Source: Candidatus Latescibacterota bacterium (GTDB taxonomy: Bacteria; Latescibacterota; UBA2968; GCA-2709665). Taken from it: a stretch of DNA of 9,178 nt. This document shows positions 7,901 through 9,178 of this stretch, piece by piece (within the stretch, counting starts at the first letter, position 1; each line of letters begins with the position of its first letter). Both the position numbers and the translations under genes were made by a program. The stretch is taken from NCBI GenBank assembly GCA_012271065.1, contig JAAXHE010000138.1, forward strand, positions 1 to 9,178. The letters are read 5' to 3'. The notes beneath the pieces are model-generated. The model was not told the DNA's origin and did no database searches. It saw only the letters and a list, made by a program, of their open reading frames with translations.

Positions 7901-8503
7901 AAGCTCCAGGAAAGAGCCGGAAAGGCCGGAGCAGGGCTCAACTACCGCGAGGCTCAAAGGCGCGCCGATGACCTGCAGGAACGCCTCCATCAACGTATGG
8001 CTCAACTCGAACGCGAGGAAAAAATCTCAGCGCTCCCGCCGGCCGTGATCGGCGGGCTTGTCGTGGCACCCATGGGACTTCTGGCCGACATGACCGGAGC
8101 CGCTGTGCCTTGGCGACCTGTTGACACGCAGAAGTCAGCGGCAAAGGCCCGCGCCATCATCATGGAAGTCGAGCGCGGCCTTGGATTCGAGCCGGTCGAC
8201 CGCGAGACCGAACATCTCGGCTATGACATCGAGAGCCGGGTTCCCGGGACCGGAAAGCTCCGATTCATCGAAGTGAAAGGCCGACAATCCGGCGCAGATA
8301 CGGTTACCGTAACGAAAAACGAGATCCTCACCGCACTGAACAAACCGGACGACTTCATCCTCGGCATCGTCGAGTTCCTGGACGGCGGCGACCATCGCGT
8401 ACACTACCTGCGCCAGCCCTTTCAAAAAGAACCCGATTTCGACGTAACCAGCGTCAACTACAAGCTGAATGAGTTAACCAAAAGGGCCGGGAAACCGGCC
8501 TGA
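4931..8503 (+). CDS. Large SNF2-type helicase with C-terminal DUF3883 (NOV_C) nuclease-like domain
   Basis: 1190 residues. Superfamily 2 motifs are all present: motif I GAGKT (131-135), motif II DEAH (231-234), motif III TATP (268-271), motif V ATDAAGEGINLQ (589-600) and motif VI RIEQRFGRIHRIGQ (616-629). The order and spelling are those of SNF2/RapA-like DNA translocases. A Glu/Arg-rich helical insert (about 390-500) and a Pro-rich linker (about 518-537) separate the two RecA lobes. A long helical region (about 960-1050) precedes a C-terminal DUF3883 domain with GYDI (1097-1100) and IEVKG (1113-1117), matching a D...ExK nuclease-like core. Proteins of this build occur in DISARM (DrmD-like) and related phage-defence or restriction loci, usually beside a methylase, so defence by translocating on and perhaps cutting foreign DNA is the likely role. 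No methylase or other partner is in view. The start has no obvious ribosome-binding site, but the N-terminus (MKLEDLKPDT) matches the family's usual beginning. Confidence 0.9.
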   Translation: MKLEDLKPDTTVRGIVPDGVVTVVNVQWHGSGALTLIYRPASGGVAEEILYRHDEPRLEIVEQGRPWSFDGDGALFRLVSEAYRIRLAHLFDPVLAVHTSLVEPLPHQITAVYEAMLPRQPLRFLLADDPGAGKTIMAGLLMKELVARGDLRRCLVVCPGSLAEQWQDELYRRFNLPFEILTNDKLDAARTGNWFLENDLAIARLDKLARNEDLQAKLGARDCRYDLVVCDEAHKMSATFFGGEVRYTKRYRLGQLLSRLTRHFLLMTATPHNGKETDFQLFLALLDGDRFEGKFRDGVHQVDVSDLMRRMVKENLLKFDGRPLFPERIAYSVPYKLTDAEARLYKEVTDYVREEFNRAEALQNDTRAGTVGFALTILQRRLASSPEAIHQSLRRRRERLESRLRELSLLQRGATQTEAIQQSGPLFDTEDVEDLDDAPYEEVEATESRLLDEATAAGTIAELKAEIASLKRLEGIAAGILKSGEDTKWRELSNLLGEIFTQAGLGAPGGEKAEPYGSGAIPPPVPSPSQKLVLFTEHRDTLNYLERRIATLLGRPSGIVTIHGSMGREDRRKAQEAFLHDPLVRVLLATDAAGEGINLQRAHLMVNYDLPWNPNRIEQRFGRIHRIGQTEVCHLWNLIAEETREGDVYRTLLDKLEQARSALGGQVFDVLGRIQFDGRPLRDLLIEAIRYGEQPEVRARLSDAVSEAVDRPHLQELIEERALAHDAMDSTRVARVREEMERAEARRLQPHYIESFFLEAFRRLGGAARRRETGRYGITHVPATVRNRDRQIGLDEPVLARYERIAFDKKHLTPQGQTPAAFVCPGHPLLDSVLDITLERHRDLLQRGAVLVDERDPGMETRVIFSLEHAIKDASVAPSGEGRVISRRTLYVEINPSGVKRRLDYAPYLDYRPLADHDPCVADILARAECGWITRELEQQAREEAIANIVPEHLGEVRDRRLTLVAKTRAAVKERLTKAMSHWDKEAERRKLQERAGKAGAGLNYREAQRRADDLQERLHQRMAQLEREEKISALPPAVIGGLVVAPMGLLADMTGAAVPWRPVDTQKSAAKARAIIMEVERGLGFEPVDRETEHLGYDIESRVPGTGKLRFIEVKGRQSGADTVTVTKNEILTALNKPDDFILGIVEFLDGGDHRVHYLRQPFQKEPDFDVTSVNYKLNELTKRAGKPA
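8485..8500 (-). terminator. Possible minus-strand terminator inside the end of the helicase gene
   Basis: GGCCGG (8485-8490) and CCGGCC (8495-8500) form a perfect 6-bp stem around GAAA. On the plus strand no T-run follows, but on the minus strand the stem is followed by CTTTT. It could stop antisense transcripts from the transposase remnant. It also codes for the last residues of the helicase, so it may be coincidental. Confidence 0.3.
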
Positions 8504-8532
8504 GACGGCGGAATTCTATTCACAGAGGGCGT

Positions 8533-8880
8533 CTATAGCTTGTCTATATTGTATGGAATGTCCGGCCCTGATTCTTCTCTGGTAAAGAGGTCATCCTTGA
8601 CGGGCTTCGCATAAATCGTTACAATCTTTCACCACTTGTCGGCGGACCCGATCTTCGATCTTGCCCCCAATGTTCTCGATGTAGTGTTCACTTCAATCTC
8701 CAAGGCGGCAGGCAGCATCTGCCTTGCGCCAGTAGTAAGCAGATCTTCCGAGCTCAGTGTCATTTCGCTCTTCGCATACTCTTCTGTCTCGTTTGACGTT
8801 TCCAGGGCGAATTGGAACACTTCAGGATTACACCCCTGTGTCTTTTTTGATCCGCAGCATTTGAGTATAAGTCCCTTCAA
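8533..8880 (-). pseudogene. Frameshifted N-terminal fragment of an IS256-type (mutator) transposase
   Basis: No intact gene is present, but coding traces lie in two frames. In the first, from TTG at 8880, residues 47-65 include LLTTGARQMLPAALEIEVN (to about 8686). In a shifted frame, YIENIGGKIEDRVRRQVVK follows directly (8683-8627), and this frame stops at 8591-8593. Joined, the two match the start of IS256/mutator transposases (LL..GA+.ML..ALE.EV..YI......+...R.VV+). At least one base change shifts the frame, and the remaining three quarters of a transposase, including its DDE residues, is missing. After TGA at 8629-8631, the first frame reads on as IVTIYAKPVKDDL to a stop at 8533-8535; that part is not clearly transposase. 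The divergent 83-codon ORF here (8880-8629) is probably not a live gene. Family assignment is from memory of the motif pattern. Confidence 0.5.
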
Positions 8881-8894
8881 TCACAGGGATTGCA

Positions 8895-9158
8895 ATGATC
8901 TATTATCTTCCGGCCGTACACAGTACAAGCGAAGGGTGGGAAACGCTCGCCAAACTCGCCAAAGCGACTCAGGCACTTTTCTCAGATCAACTGCAACTTA
9001 GCATGTCAAGACTGGATTTTTTCGATGCCAACATGGCGGCGCCGCTTGGCGCGATTCTTTCGAGCGTGGCTGACAGATTCAACACCGTTCGCATCGTTGA
9101 TATTCCGCGCCCAGTCGAGACGATTCTACGCAAGAATCTGTTTCTAACTCACTATTGA
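8895..9158 (+). pseudogene. N-terminal STAS-like domain of a regulator/ATPase, stopped early by TGA
   Basis: An 87-codon ORF with AGGGA five bases before its ATG. FFDANMAAPLGAIL (42-55), VRIVDI (65-70) and VETILRKNLFLTHY (74-87) match the N-terminal domain of a family of STAS-like proteins that usually continue for about 200 more residues, often with a histidine-kinase-like ATPase domain. In relatives the FLxxY block is followed at once by Gly; here that codon is TGA, one base from GGA. The same frame stays open to the window end 20 bp later. It is therefore either a gene broken by a nonsense mutation or a truncated remnant; a genuinely short protein is less likely. It follows the transposase fragment, in keeping with a decayed segment. 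The full length cannot be judged because the window ends. Confidence 0.5.
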
Positions 9159-9178
9159 GTCCACTCCGAAAAGTCGAG

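Noticed and set aside
8636..9001. A 121-codon plus-strand ORF before the STAS-like ORF
   Set aside because: It overlaps the start of the better-supported STAS-like frame and lies antisense to the transposase remnant; it has no family pattern.

Overview
This 9.2 kb window comes from a fairly GC-rich bacterial genome. It is gene-dense, with Shine-Dalgarno sites, an intrinsic terminator and an ECF sigma/anti-sigma operon. A eukaryote-type sterol C-24 methyltransferase and a phytanoyl-CoA dioxygenase family protein together suggest an uncultured, probably environmental lineage (a Latescibacterota/Poribacteria-like or related candidate phylum). This placement is a weak inference from gene content only.

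Left part, minus strand (1-3566). The edge cuts a gene (681 down to 1) encoding the N-terminal 227 residues of a sterol 24-C-methyltransferase homologue. A roughly 330-bp gap with an intrinsic terminator (771-815) separates it from a three-gene minus-strand operon. In transcription order that operon is an ECF sigma factor (3566-2976), a membrane-anchored zinc-finger anti-sigma factor overlapping it by 11 bp (2986-2276), and a secreted two-repeat protein of unknown function (2254-1013). A GAACTT/CGTC-type promoter at 3615-3641 suggests that the operon is autoregulated. The third gene has an A10 run exactly between its two repeats.

Middle, plus strand (3567-4930). A 356-bp divergent intergenic region leads to an intact PhyH-type Fe(II)/2-oxoglutarate dioxygenase (3923-4702). 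It is followed by 228 bp holding three copies of a TTCCCGGGANCGANGG-type repeat, two of them leading into hairpins.

Right part (4931-9178). One large gene (4931-8503) encodes a 1190-residue SNF2-type helicase with a C-terminal DUF3883/NOV_C domain carrying a D...ExK nuclease-like signature. This architecture belongs to the DISARM-DrmD-like group of defence helicases, but no partner gene is visible here. The last 670 bp look decayed: a frameshifted fragment of an IS256-type (mutator) transposase on the minus strand, then an 87-codon plus-strand ORF that matches only the N-terminal STAS-like domain of a longer ATPase/regulator family and stops at an in-frame TGA.

The sterol methyltransferase, the sigma operon and the dioxygenase look like resident genes. 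The helicase and the debris after it look like an accessory or defence segment. No RNA genes or CRISPR arrays were seen.
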